Source of the DNA: Actinomycetota bacterium
Lineage (GTDB): Bacteria; Actinomycetota; Thermoleophilia; Gaiellales; Gaiellaceae
NCBI GenBank assembly: GCA_013698195.1
Contig: JACCVK010000122.1
Coordinates: 1-11,011 of the forward strand
Length of the DNA stretch: 11,011 bases
Direction of reading: 5' to 3'
The notes under the pieces were generated by a model. That model searched no databases and was not told the origin of the DNA. It saw only the letters and a list, made by a program, of their open reading frames with translations. The position numbers were made by a program, and so were the translations under genes. Of the stretch, positions 5,758 through 11,011 are shown piece by piece (within the stretch, counting starts at the first letter, position 1; the number at the start of each line of letters is the position of its first letter).

Positions 5758-5766
5758 CCTTTCCTC
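5758..5766 (-). promoter_or_regulatory. Shine-Dalgarno site that sets the rsiG-like start
   Basis: GAGGAAAGG on the minus strand, six bases before GTG 5751. It decides against the longer TTG 5811 start and is one of only two strong ribosome-binding sites in the window. Confidence 0.7.
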
Positions 5767-5781
5767 GCTGGGGGTCACCTG

Positions 5782-5811
5782 AGTAAAGCAGTAACGGTTC
5801 CAAGGGGTCAA
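5782..5811 (-). promoter_or_regulatory. Promoter of the rsiG-garA-ftsR-apt operon
   Basis: On the minus strand TTGACC (5811-5806), an 18-base spacer, then TTTACT (5787-5782). Transcription would start near 5775, giving a leader of about 25 nt that contains the Shine-Dalgarno site of the first gene. The -35 box overlaps the palindrome at 5808-5822. Confidence 0.5.
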
Positions 5812-5822
5812 CCTCAGGTTGA
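5808..5822. promoter_or_regulatory. Perfect palindrome over the operon -35 box (putative operator)
   Basis: TCAACCT-C-AGGTTGA: 7-base arms around a single central base, perfectly symmetric. It covers four bases of the -35 element TTGACC. A repressor bound here would block the promoter. The MerR regulator of the same operon is an obvious but unproven candidate. Ten bases of it (CCTCAGGTTG) recur on the minus strand at 3804-3795, just after the apt stop. Confidence 0.5.
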
Positions 5823-5829
5823 GAGTTTT

Positions 5830-5859
5830 GCCGCGGACCTAGTTCGCCGCGCCCGCGGC
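5830..5859 (-). other. Stem-loop downstream of pgsA
   Basis: GCCGCGG (5830-5836) is complementary to CCGCGGC (5853-5859), and a shorter stem can form inside it. It begins 11 bases after the pgsA stop codon. No T-run follows on the minus strand, so it is not a classical intrinsic terminator. It might stabilise the pgsA 3' end or act in factor-dependent termination. Confidence 0.25.
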
Positions 5860-5870
5860 TGTCCCTGCTC

Positions 5871-6419
5871 TCAAGGAGACTCGGCAAGGGTACGACGGGC
5901 GCGCAGCACGTATTCGCCGGCGGCCACGACTGCCAGCGCGACACCGATCCAGAAGAGGACGAGAGGCCAGTCGGTTCCCTTCGCCGTGACGATCACGAAC
6001 CCGAGCGACCCGTACAGCGCCCAGGTCGCGCACTTTCCGAGGAAGCTCACCTCGAACTCGTAGCCGCGAGGGACAATGAGCTTGTATCCGAGCACGAGCG
6101 CGAGGTCACGCACGAGCACGACGAGCATGCCTGCGAGTGGCAGACGTCCTTCGACCCAGAGAAGGATGACGGCGACGACGATCATCAGTCGATCGGCGAG
6201 CGGGTCCGCGATCTTTCCGAAGGCGGATTCGACGTGCCAGCGACGGGCGAGGTAACCGTCGATCTGATCGGTCAGCGCGGCGGCAGCGAAGAAGAGGCCC
6301 GCACTCCAGGCAGGCCCGTCGCCGGCTGCGAGAAACAACCAGACGAACACGGGGATCGCCGCGAAGCGGAGGATCGTGAGCGCGTTCGGGATGTGGCGCC
6401 GCGCCTCGACCCAGCCCAT
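5871..6419 (-). CDS. pgsA: CDP-alcohol phosphatidyltransferase, PgsA-like
   Basis: 182-residue membrane enzyme of phospholipid synthesis. The likely reaction is CDP-diacylglycerol plus glycerol-3-phosphate to phosphatidylglycerol phosphate, though phosphoinositol or cardiolipin-type acceptors cannot be ruled out from sequence. The family signature is intact: Asp51, Asp54-Gly55, Ala58-Arg59, Gly68, Asp72 and Asp76 in the spacing D-x2-DG-x2-AR-x8-G-x3-D-x3-D. These Asp residues bind the metal ions. The N-terminus IPNALTILRFAAIPVFVW matches the first helix of PgsA proteins, and several hydrophobic helices follow. TAGGGT lies six bases before ATG 6419, with no ribosome-binding site, so the mRNA is probably leaderless. 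A pgsA gene upstream of garA and merR recalls the mycobacterial order pgsA2 ... garA-Rv1828. It is divergent from the hutF-like gene. Confidence 0.9.
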   Translation of the reverse strand: MGWVEARRHIPNALTILRFAAIPVFVWLFLAAGDGPAWSAGLFFAAAALTDQIDGYLARRWHVESAFGKIADPLADRLMIVVAVILLWVEGRLPLAGMLVVLVRDLALVLGYKLIVPRGYEFEVSFLGKCATWALYGSLGFVIVTAKGTDWPLVLFWIGVALAVVAAGEYVLRARRTLAESP

Positions 6420-6421
6420 GC

Positions 6422-6447
6422 CGGAACCCTATGTCGGAACCCTGTGC
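6422..6447. repeat. 13-base tandem direct repeat between divergent genes
   Basis: CGGAACCCTATGT (6422-6434) is followed directly by CGGAACCCTGTGC (6435-6447), 11 of 13 positions identical. The first copy contains the pgsA -10 element. The second has G instead of A at the critical position and so loses it. It may be a regulator site serving both directions, or a local duplication. Confidence 0.6.
6426..6431 (-). promoter_or_regulatory. Predicted -10 element of pgsA (leaderless type)
   Basis: TAGGGT on the minus strand, six bases before ATG 6419. It lies inside the first copy of the 13-base tandem repeat. Confidence 0.5.
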
Positions 6448-6453
6448 CGGTGG

Positions 6454-6459
6454 TAGCGT
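6454..6459 (+). promoter_or_regulatory. Predicted -10 element of the hutF-like gene
   Basis: TAGCGT, eight bases before GTG 6468. It favours this GTG over the upstream in-frame GTG codons at 6444 and 6450. Confidence 0.45.
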
Positions 6460-6467
6460 CGCCGCTC

Positions 6468-7484
6468 GTGCTCACGACCCGCACGCTCCCGGGGTTTGTC
6501 AATGCCCACAGTCACACGTTCCAACGTGGGCTTCGCGGACGAGCGGCCGGTGGTGACTTCTGGGCGTGGCGCGAGTCGATGCTCGCCGAGGCCGAGCGAC
6601 AGACGCCCGAGCTCGTCCGTAGCACGTACGAGCCGGCGTATCGCGAGATGCTCGCGGCCGGGTACACGGCCGTGGGCGAGTTCCACTACCTCGGCGTCGC
6701 CGAGGCGTTCGCAGCCGCGGACGCGGCGGAGGCGGCGGGCATCGAGCTTGTCCTACTGCACGTCGCGTACGCCCGAGGTGGGCTGCCGCGCTTTCGCCAG
6801 GACTCCGTCGGGGGATACCTCGCCGAGGTCGAAGAGCTCCGCTCGCGAGGAGTGAAGGTCGGGCTCGCCCCCCACTCCGTGCGTGCGTGCCCGCGCGAGT
6901 GGCTCGAGGAGATCGGCCGCCATGCGGCAAGCGAAGAGCTTCCTTTGCACGTACATGCGGACGAGCAGCCCCGGGAGATCGAGGAGTGCCTGGCGGAGCA
7001 CGGCTGCCGTCCGATCGAGCTGCTCGCGATCGCCGGTTGCCTGGGCGAGCGCACGACGATCGTGCACGCGACCCATGCCGACGGTGCGGAGCTCGATCTG
7101 CTGGCTTCGTCGGGAGCAACGGTCTGCGCGTGCCCGACGACCGAGGCCGATCTCGGCGACGGTTTTCTCCCGGCCGAGCGCATCCGCCATCGCTCGATCC
7201 AGGTCTGTATCGGATCCGACTCGAACGTGCGTATCGATCCGCTCGAGGAGCTCCGAGAGCTCGAGGGGATCGCACGCCGGCAAACCGGCCGTCGGGGCAT
7301 CTTCACCAGCGAAGAGCTCTTGCGGTTCGGCTCGGAGTACGGTGCCGCGGCGCTCGGGCTCGCAGCCTGGCCGGAGATCGCAATCGAGACGAGCCACGCG
7401 TCGCTCGCCGGCGTGGCCGAGGACGACCTCCTGGGTGCGCTCGTCTCGAGCTGTAGCGGCGAGGCCGTCGTCGCGGCCCGGTAG
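6468..7484 (+). CDS. hutF: Formimidoylglutamate deiminase-like amidohydrolase (HutF type), short form
   Basis: HutF converts N-formimidoyl-L-glutamate to N-formylglutamate and ammonia in histidine breakdown. From GTG 6468 the protein has 338 residues. It shows the amidohydrolase metal site: HSH (His14, His16) in PGFVNAHSHTFQRG, HVHADEQ (161-167), VHATH (199-203) and GSDSNVRIDPLEELRELE (249-266), with the metal Asp251. The FWAWRE (31-36), AGYTAVGEFHYL (64-75) and SDSNVR segments are specific for HutF. HutF proteins are usually about 450 aa. This one begins almost at the first catalytic motif and ends soon after the last helix, so the beta-sandwich made from the two ends is largely missing. The TAGCGT at 6454 supports the start. 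No other hut gene is in the window, so the substrate remains inferred. Confidence 0.85.
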   Translation: MLTTRTLPGFVNAHSHTFQRGLRGRAAGGDFWAWRESMLAEAERQTPELVRSTYEPAYREMLAAGYTAVGEFHYLGVAEAFAAADAAEAAGIELVLLHVAYARGGLPRFRQDSVGGYLAEVEELRSRGVKVGLAPHSVRACPREWLEEIGRHAASEELPLHVHADEQPREIEECLAEHGCRPIELLAIAGCLGERTTIVHATHADGAELDLLASSGATVCACPTTEADLGDGFLPAERIRHRSIQVCIGSDSNVRIDPLEELRELEGIARRQTGRRGIFTSEELLRFGSEYGAAALGLAAWPEIAIETSHASLAGVAEDDLLGALVSSCSGEAVVAAR

Positions 7485-7495
7485 GAGGGTCACGC

Positions 7496-7501
7496 TACAG
7501 T
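7496..7501 (+). promoter_or_regulatory. Predicted -10 element of the thioredoxin-TPR gene
   Basis: TACAGT, nine bases before GTG 7511. A GGAGGG at 7484-7489 is about 20 bases from the start, too far to act as its ribosome-binding site. Confidence 0.45.
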
Positions 7502-7510
7502 CGAAGTGCC

Positions 7511-8080
7511 GTGGCGATCGACGTTACCGAGGAGACCTTCGAGCAAGACGTCATCGAGCGTTCGCGTACGACTCCGGTGGTCGCGGATTTCTGGGCGTCG
7601 TGGTGCGGCCCCTGCCTCTCGCTCGCGCCGGTCCTCGAGAACGAGGTCGAGTCTCGAGGTGGAGCGGTCGAGCTCGTGAAGATCGACGTCGACGCGAACC
7701 AGGGACTGGCCGCGACCTACGGCGTTCAGGGGATTCCGGCGGTCAAGGGCTTCCGCGACGGCCGTGTCGTCGCTGAGTTCGTCGGTGCCGTCGGGCCGGC
7801 GGCAGTCTCGTCGTTCGTGGATTCGCTCGTTGCGCCGCCTCGCCTCGACGGTCTCACCGCGGAGCTCACGGAGAGCGGTGAGCTACCGGAAGTGCTCCAC
7901 GCGCTCGCGCGCGGCGACTACGAAGGTGCGCTGGACATCGTCCTCCAAGCGATTCCGGATGCTTCGCTCGACGATCGAGAACGGCTTCGCGAGCTCGCCG
8001 TGGCGATCTTCGACCGGCTCGGCCCAGACGATCCGGTCAGCGTTGCGTACCGCCGTCGGCTCGCGACCGCGCTCTACTGA
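7511..8080 (+). CDS. cnoX: Thioredoxin-domain protein with C-terminal TPR-like part (minimal CnoX/YbbN type)
   Basis: 189 residues. A thioredoxin fold at about 3-108 has the active site WCGPC (31-35) and the cis-proline in GIPAV (Pro76). A helical C-terminal part (about 122-189) has LARGDYEGALDIVLQAIPD and DDPVSVAYRRRLATALY, which match the TPR-like end of CnoX/YbbN proteins (E. coli CnoX ends in a similar RRQLYALLY). CnoX proteins are holdase co-chaperones that protect substrates from oxidation and pass them to GroEL. E. coli CnoX is about 284 aa and lacks the CGPC pair. This one retains a redox-competent site and only about half the TPR length, so it may be an active disulphide reductase. 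No signal peptide is seen. GTG 7511 is the only plausible start. The gene ends inside the GH99-like gene on the other strand. Confidence 0.85.
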   Translation: MAIDVTEETFEQDVIERSRTTPVVADFWASWCGPCLSLAPVLENEVESRGGAVELVKIDVDANQGLAATYGVQGIPAVKGFRDGRVVAEFVGAVGPAAVSSFVDSLVAPPRLDGLTAELTESGELPEVLHALARGDYEGALDIVLQAIPDASLDDRERLRELAVAIFDRLGPDDPVSVAYRRRLATALY

Positions 8081-9117
8081 CGAGCCGATGCGCGAAAGCG
8101 CGCGACCCAGCGCGTTGTCGCGTCCAAGTAGGCGCGCTGCGCAGGCATCCCGTGCTTGCCCCAGGCGCCCTCGTAGCCCTGGCGCTCTACCTGGATCCGC
8201 GCCGGCTCGATCTGGGTGCCTTCCTGCCACTCGTTGTAGCTCGTGATCGTCACGAGATCCGGCTTGGCGCGCACAGCCGCGCGCCACATGCCGTCATACG
8301 TCGCCCCATGACGGCGTGGCCGTACGAGCCGGTCTGGAGTCGCGCGACGCGCGTCGTACCCGGGCCCCACCGACGGCGCACACAGAAGTCCCGCCCGATG
8401 GGCCTGTGCGCAGACTCGCGCGAAGGTGCCGCCGTTCCAGGTTGCGACGTCGTACGTGTACAGGCCGTCGAAGCCGGCCGCCTTCGCGCGACCGACGAGG
8501 TAGGTGTGCGCGAAGACCCGAACGTCCGCGAGCACTGCGAGCGCGGTCGCCCAATCCGCCGCCGCATCCCTGTCGGCGTCGTACACGTAGAAGTCCGCGT
8601 AGCCCCTGAGCTGGAGCGCAGCGATGTCCTCCGCGGTCGAGGCCGGCGTTCGGCCGCGATACGGCTCGAGATGCACGGCCACGCCGAGTCCCGCTCGCCG
8701 GGCGGCGCTCGTCACGAGCTCCAGCCGCAGGTCTTCCGGAGAGCCCCAACCCCACCAGGAGACGATGACGGTCCTGACTCCGATCGCCGCGATGTCCCGC
8801 ATGTGCGCCGCGACGACTTTCGCGTTCGAGGACGAGTAGAGGCCGCGGGCAGGGTAGTACGGGGTCGAGAGAACGTGCGCACCGTCCTCGGCACGGACGT
8901 ACCAGTGCGCCCAGTGGCCGTCCCGCTTGGGTGTCGAGTACCACGGGTAGTAGAAGATCGCCGACTCGGCGCGCACGGGCGGCGTTTGCGCTGCCGAGCC
9001 GCGGACTGAGCCGGCGACTGATGCCGGGCTGCCGCCCGCCGCAGGCGAGCCGAGAAGTGCCATGGCAGCAGCGAGCGTCACTCCAAACGCCCTGGTCACG
9101 GAGTGCCCTCGCCGCAT
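8074..9117 (-). CDS. Secreted GH99-like endo-alpha-1,2-mannosidase family protein
   Basis: 347 residues with a signal peptide (MRRGHSVTRA, then a hydrophobic stretch about 11-24, Ala/Gly/Ser-rich to about 45) that directs export. The mature part follows glycoside hydrolase family 99: FYYPWY (55-60), HWAHW (68-72), SWWGWG (120-125), HLEPY (149-153) and SYNEWQEGTQIEP (293-305). Glu296 and Glu299 correspond to the paired Glu of characterised bacterial GH99 enzymes, and Glu151 to the conserved Glu in their EPY motif, so the site looks intact. GH99 enzymes cut alpha-1,2-linked mannan or N-glycan-type arms by an endo mechanism. The substrate here is unknown. ATG 9117 is supported by TAGAGT ten bases upstream. 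The gene is alone, with no sugar transporter nearby, and its stop overlaps the end of the thioredoxin gene. Confidence 0.88.
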   Translation of the reverse strand: MRRGHSVTRAFGVTLAAAMALLGSPAAGGSPASVAGSVRGSAAQTPPVRAESAIFYYPWYSTPKRDGHWAHWYVRAEDGAHVLSTPYYPARGLYSSSNAKVVAAHMRDIAAIGVRTVIVSWWGWGSPEDLRLELVTSAARRAGLGVAVHLEPYRGRTPASTAEDIAALQLRGYADFYVYDADRDAAADWATALAVLADVRVFAHTYLVGRAKAAGFDGLYTYDVATWNGGTFARVCAQAHRAGLLCAPSVGPGYDARRATPDRLVRPRRHGATYDGMWRAAVRAKPDLVTITSYNEWQEGTQIEPARIQVERQGYEGAWGKHGMPAQRAYLDATTRWVARFRASARQ

Positions 9118-9127
9118 TCAGCGCGGG

Positions 9128-9133
9128 ACTCTA
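9128..9133 (-). promoter_or_regulatory. Predicted -10 element of the GH99-like gene
   Basis: TAGAGT on the minus strand, ten bases before ATG 9117. The predicted leader is only a few bases and no Shine-Dalgarno is present. Confidence 0.4.
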
Positions 9134-9190
9134 ACGCGCTCGCCGGACTAACGGGAGACCCAGCAGGAACCCAGGAGAGCTCGCGCCGAC

Positions 9191-9196
9191 TACGAT
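9191..9196 (+). promoter_or_regulatory. Predicted -10 element of the flavoprotein gene
   Basis: TACGAT, eight bases before ATG 9205. It supports this start over the in-frame ATG at 9103, which would add 34 residues without protein-like features. Confidence 0.5.
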
Positions 9197-9204
9197 GCCG
9201 CGCG

Positions 9205-10386
9205 ATGCCCGAGTACCGATATCTCGTGATCGGCGGTGGCATGACCGGGGACGCGGCTTGTCGCGGAATCCGCGACCATGACCGCGACGGGACGATCGGC
9301 CTGGTCGGTCGCGAAGAGCATCCCCCGTACGTGCGTCCGCCGCTGACGAAGGGGCTGTGGTCCGGGAAGGACGAAGGTTCGATCTGGCGGAAGACGGACG
9401 AGATCGGCGTTCAGGTGCACGTCGGCCGGGAGATCGTCTCGCTCGACCTCGACGCAAAGTCCGCGACGGACGATCAGAACGAGACGTATTCATACGAGCG
9501 AGTCCTCCTCGCGACTGGAGGCACTCCGCGCACGCTTCCGTCCGCACCGGAGGGCGTTCTCCATTACCGCACCTTCGACCACTATCGCTTGCTGCGCGAG
9601 CGAGTACGCGAGGGCCTGCGCGTCGCGGTCGTCGGCGGCGGGTTCATCGGCTCGGAGATTGCCGCGGCCCTTTCGCAGAACGGCTGCAAGGTCACGATCG
9701 TCTTTCCGGAAGCCGGAATCGGCGCTCGCCTCTTCCCTTCCGAGCTCTCGACGTATGTGAACGAGTACTACCGCGAGAAGGGCGTCGAGGTGCTCGACGG
9801 CGAAAAGATCGCGGGCGTCGAGCGGAGCGGCGACGGCTTCCGTCTAGAGACCGAGAACGGCCGGGAGGTCGAGGCCGACGAGGTCGTGGCCGGACTCGGG
9901 ATCGTGCCGAACACGGATCTCGCAGAGGCCGCGGGCCTCAAAGTCGACGACGGAATCATCGTCGACGACCGGGGCCGCGCGGGACGGCGCCCTGAGGCCT
10001 TCGCCGCCGGAGACGTTGCCCGCTTCCCGGTGCAGGCGCTGGGCGGCCTGCGGCGGGTCGAGCACGAGGATCATGCGAACACGCACGGCCGTCATGTGGG
10101 CGCGAACATGGCAGGAGCCGACGAGCCGTACGACCACCTGCCGTTCTTCTATTCGGATCTCTTCGACCTGGGCTACGAGGCCGTCGGGGACGTCGACTCG
10201 CGCCTCGACACGATCGAGGAGTGGGCCGAGCCGAACCGCAAAGGCATCGTCTGCTACGTGGAGGACGGAAAGCCCCGCGGCTTCCTCCTCTGGGACGTCT
10301 GGGACAAGGTCGACGCCGCCCGCGCGCTGATCGTGGCGGGAGACGACGTCGATTCGGAATCGCTCCGCGCGGTGCTCGCGGAGTAA
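9205..10386 (+). CDS. FAD/NAD(P)-dependent oxidoreductase, AIF / ferredoxin-reductase-like
   Basis: 393-residue two-dinucleotide-binding-domain flavoprotein. The FAD-binding start is YLVIGGGMTGDAA (6-18). RPPLTKGLW (44-52) is typical of the AIF/ferredoxin-reductase branch. LLATGGTPR (101-109) is the linker motif, VVGGGFIGSE (142-151) the NAD(P)H-binding turn, and AAGDVARFPV (267-276) the second FAD contact. The C-terminal domain contains LPFFYSDLFDLGYEAVGD (312-329), which resembles apoptosis-inducing-factor relatives more than ordinary ferredoxin reductases. No paired redox Cys is visible, so it is not a disulphide reductase. It presumably passes electrons from NAD(P)H to an unidentified acceptor; no ferredoxin or rubredoxin gene is adjacent. 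The start is fixed by homology and the TACGAT upstream. It converges on the dodecin gene, 41 bases away. Confidence 0.9.
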   Translation: MPEYRYLVIGGGMTGDAACRGIRDHDRDGTIGLVGREEHPPYVRPPLTKGLWSGKDEGSIWRKTDEIGVQVHVGREIVSLDLDAKSATDDQNETYSYERVLLATGGTPRTLPSAPEGVLHYRTFDHYRLLRERVREGLRVAVVGGGFIGSEIAAALSQNGCKVTIVFPEAGIGARLFPSELSTYVNEYYREKGVEVLDGEKIAGVERSGDGFRLETENGREVEADEVVAGLGIVPNTDLAEAAGLKVDDGIIVDDRGRAGRRPEAFAAGDVARFPVQALGGLRRVEHEDHANTHGRHVGANMAGADEPYDHLPFFYSDLFDLGYEAVGDVDSRLDTIEEWAEPNRKGIVCYVEDGKPRGFLLWDVWDKVDAARALIVAGDDVDSESLRAVLAE

Positions 10387-10427
10387 CGGAGTAGGCACGC
10401 GGGATCGGCGCGCCTCGATGGCGCTTG

Positions 10428-10631
10428 TCAGTCGTCGAGAATGAACGTCACGAGCATGTTCACCTGGTACTCGGTGACCGCACCACCCTCGAGCCGTACC
10501 TGCTGCTCCTTGATCCACGCGGAGCGGACGTTTCGCAGCGTCGCGTTGGCGCGGTCGAGGCCTTGCTTGATCGCGTCCTCGAAGCTCTGCGAAGAGGTTG
10601 CGCTGATCTCCGTGACTCGTGCAATCGGCAT
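10428..10631 (-). CDS. Dodecin (flavin-storage/sequestration protein)
   Basis: 67 residues, the normal length. Dodecins assemble into hollow dodecamers that bind flavins, often FMN or riboflavin, in pairs, and buffer them. The family pattern is clear: VTEISATSSQSFEDAIKQGL (6-25), ATLRNVRSAWIKEQQVRL (30-47) and GAVTEYQVNMLVTFIL (50-65). Trp39, which stacks on the isoalloxazine ring, and Gln56 in YQV, which contacts the flavin, are both present. ATG 10631 is preceded by AAGGAGA with a six-base spacing, one of the few strong ribosome-binding sites here. It lies 38 bases after the stop of the partial membrane protein on the same strand and may share its transcript. The convergent neighbour is a flavoprotein, but no joint role is shown. 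Confidence 0.95.
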   Translation of the reverse strand: MPIARVTEISATSSQSFEDAIKQGLDRANATLRNVRSAWIKEQQVRLEGGAVTEYQVNMLVTFILDD

Positions 10632-10637
10632 CTCGGT

Positions 10638-10644
10638 TCTCCTT
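10638..10644 (-). promoter_or_regulatory. Dodecin ribosome-binding site
   Basis: AAGGAGA on the minus strand, six bases before ATG 10631. Confidence 0.7.
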
Positions 10645-10669
10645 CGGTCGGCGGGACGACAGGAGTTTG

Positions 10670-11011
10670 CTAGATCGGCGGCGTGCTTGCGCGAGGAGTG
10701 CGCCGTGGGCCCCGTACGCGAAGCCGGCTAATCCGTGTCGCCAGTGTGAGCGCAAGGATGTCGAAGACGACGTAGCCGCTCGCGACCCCACTCGGCGGGT
10801 TCCCCTGGGAAAGGCCGAGCCCCGGGACGACTCCTTCCCAGGTCCACGTGCCGATGGCTGTTCCGTAAATCTCGAGCGCGGCGACGACGAGGAAGACGCC
10901 CGCATACACCGGGCGCCTCGTCTTGATCAGCACGGCAATGAGAAACGTGCAGCCGATGGCACCCGCGGCGTCGCGCGCCGGAAGCACCGTGAGACCCGCC
11001 AAGCCCCAGGC
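10670..11011 (-). CDS. Membrane protein, unknown family (N-terminal part outside window)
   Basis: C-terminal 113 residues of a protein whose frame is open to the right edge. A TTG at 11002 lies in frame, but the sequence before it (AWG) is continuous with the protein, so the gene most likely begins outside. At least three hydrophobic segments are visible: AIGCTFLIAVLI, PVYAGVFLVVAALEIYGTAIG and SGYVVFDILALTLA. The most conserved-looking part is EIYGTAIGTWTWEGVVPGLGL followed by NPPSGVASGY, a pattern I recall from unnamed bacterial membrane proteins, without a known function. The end is a basic, Pro/Arg-rich tail (RVRGPRRTPRASTPPI), presumably cytoplasmic. Dodecin follows downstream on the same strand. 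Confidence 0.7.
   Translation of the reverse strand, partial: AWGLAGLTVLPARDAAGAIGCTFLIAVLIKTRRPVYAGVFLVVAALEIYGTAIGTWTWEGVVPGLGLSQGNPPSGVASGYVVFDILALTLATRISRLRVRGPRRTPRASTPPI

Noticed and set aside
5752..5811. rsiG-like start at TTG 5811
   Set aside because: It would place the -35 box, -10 box and Shine-Dalgarno site inside the coding region. GTG 5751 has an ideal Shine-Dalgarno sequence.
6234..6467. N-terminal extension of the hutF-like gene to 6234
   Set aside because: The extension lies over pgsA coding sequence on the other strand, is Arg/Glu-rich and does not resemble an amidohydrolase N-terminus. The -10 at 6454 supports GTG 6468.
6272..7306. Several long minus-strand frames over the hutF-like and thioredoxin genes
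   Set aside because: They are complements of well-supported genes, and their translations are Arg/Ser/Pro-rich with no recognisable motif.
9103..9204. Flavoprotein start at ATG 9103
   Set aside because: The extra 34 residues lack structure, overlap the start of the GH99 gene and precede the clean FAD-binding start MPEYRYLVIGGG at 9205.
9844..10905. 353-residue minus-strand frame over the flavoprotein and dodecin genes
   Set aside because: It overlaps two confidently identified genes, and its translation shows no domain.

Overview
This is a G+C-rich window with the gene set of an actinobacterium, most likely a deep-branching lineage such as Thermoleophilia (Gaiellales or Solirubrobacterales). 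The evidence is a SigA-like sigma factor, a GarA/OdhI-type FHA protein next to an FtsR/Rv1828-type MerR regulator, a nearby pgsA, an RsiG-like protein, and many start codons that look leaderless. The lineage is inferred from gene content and style. No mobile element, CRISPR array, tRNA or rRNA was seen.

Left part (1-2774): the minus strand carries a SigA/RpoD-like sigma factor that runs off the left edge, preceded by uppP (undecaprenyl-diphosphatase). The roughly 415-base gap upstream of uppP is not empty. On the plus strand it holds a good sigma-A-type promoter (TTGACC, 17 bases, TAGGTT), a predicted structured RNA of about 115 nt whose 5' and 3' ends pair with each other, and a run of nine T. 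This is the best candidate for something undescribed. A small two-helix membrane protein follows.

Centre (2821-6419, all minus strand): pgsA is followed by a palindrome-bearing promoter and then a tightly packed operon, rsiG-like / Zn-ribbon-garA / ftsR-like merR / apt. All three junctions in it are 4-base stop/start overlaps. The operon combines a likely c-di-GMP-binding anti-sigma protein, a likely phospho-switch controlling 2-oxoglutarate metabolism, a cell-division-type MerR regulator and adenine salvage. Two uncharacterised genes follow apt: a Cys-rich protein and a short helical protein.

Right part (6468-11011): a short HutF-like formimidoylglutamate deiminase and a thioredoxin-TPR protein (minimal CnoX/YbbN type) lie on the plus strand. 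They converge, with overlapping ends, on a secreted GH99-like endo-mannosidase. An AIF/ferredoxin-reductase-like flavoprotein (plus) converges on dodecin and on the C-terminal part of an unknown membrane protein (minus) that runs off the right edge.

A theme across the window is that seven genes have a TAnnnT hexamer ending 6-10 bases before the start codon and no convincing Shine-Dalgarno sequence. This suggests leaderless or nearly leaderless transcripts and fixes several starts. rsiG and dodecin use clear Shine-Dalgarno sites instead.
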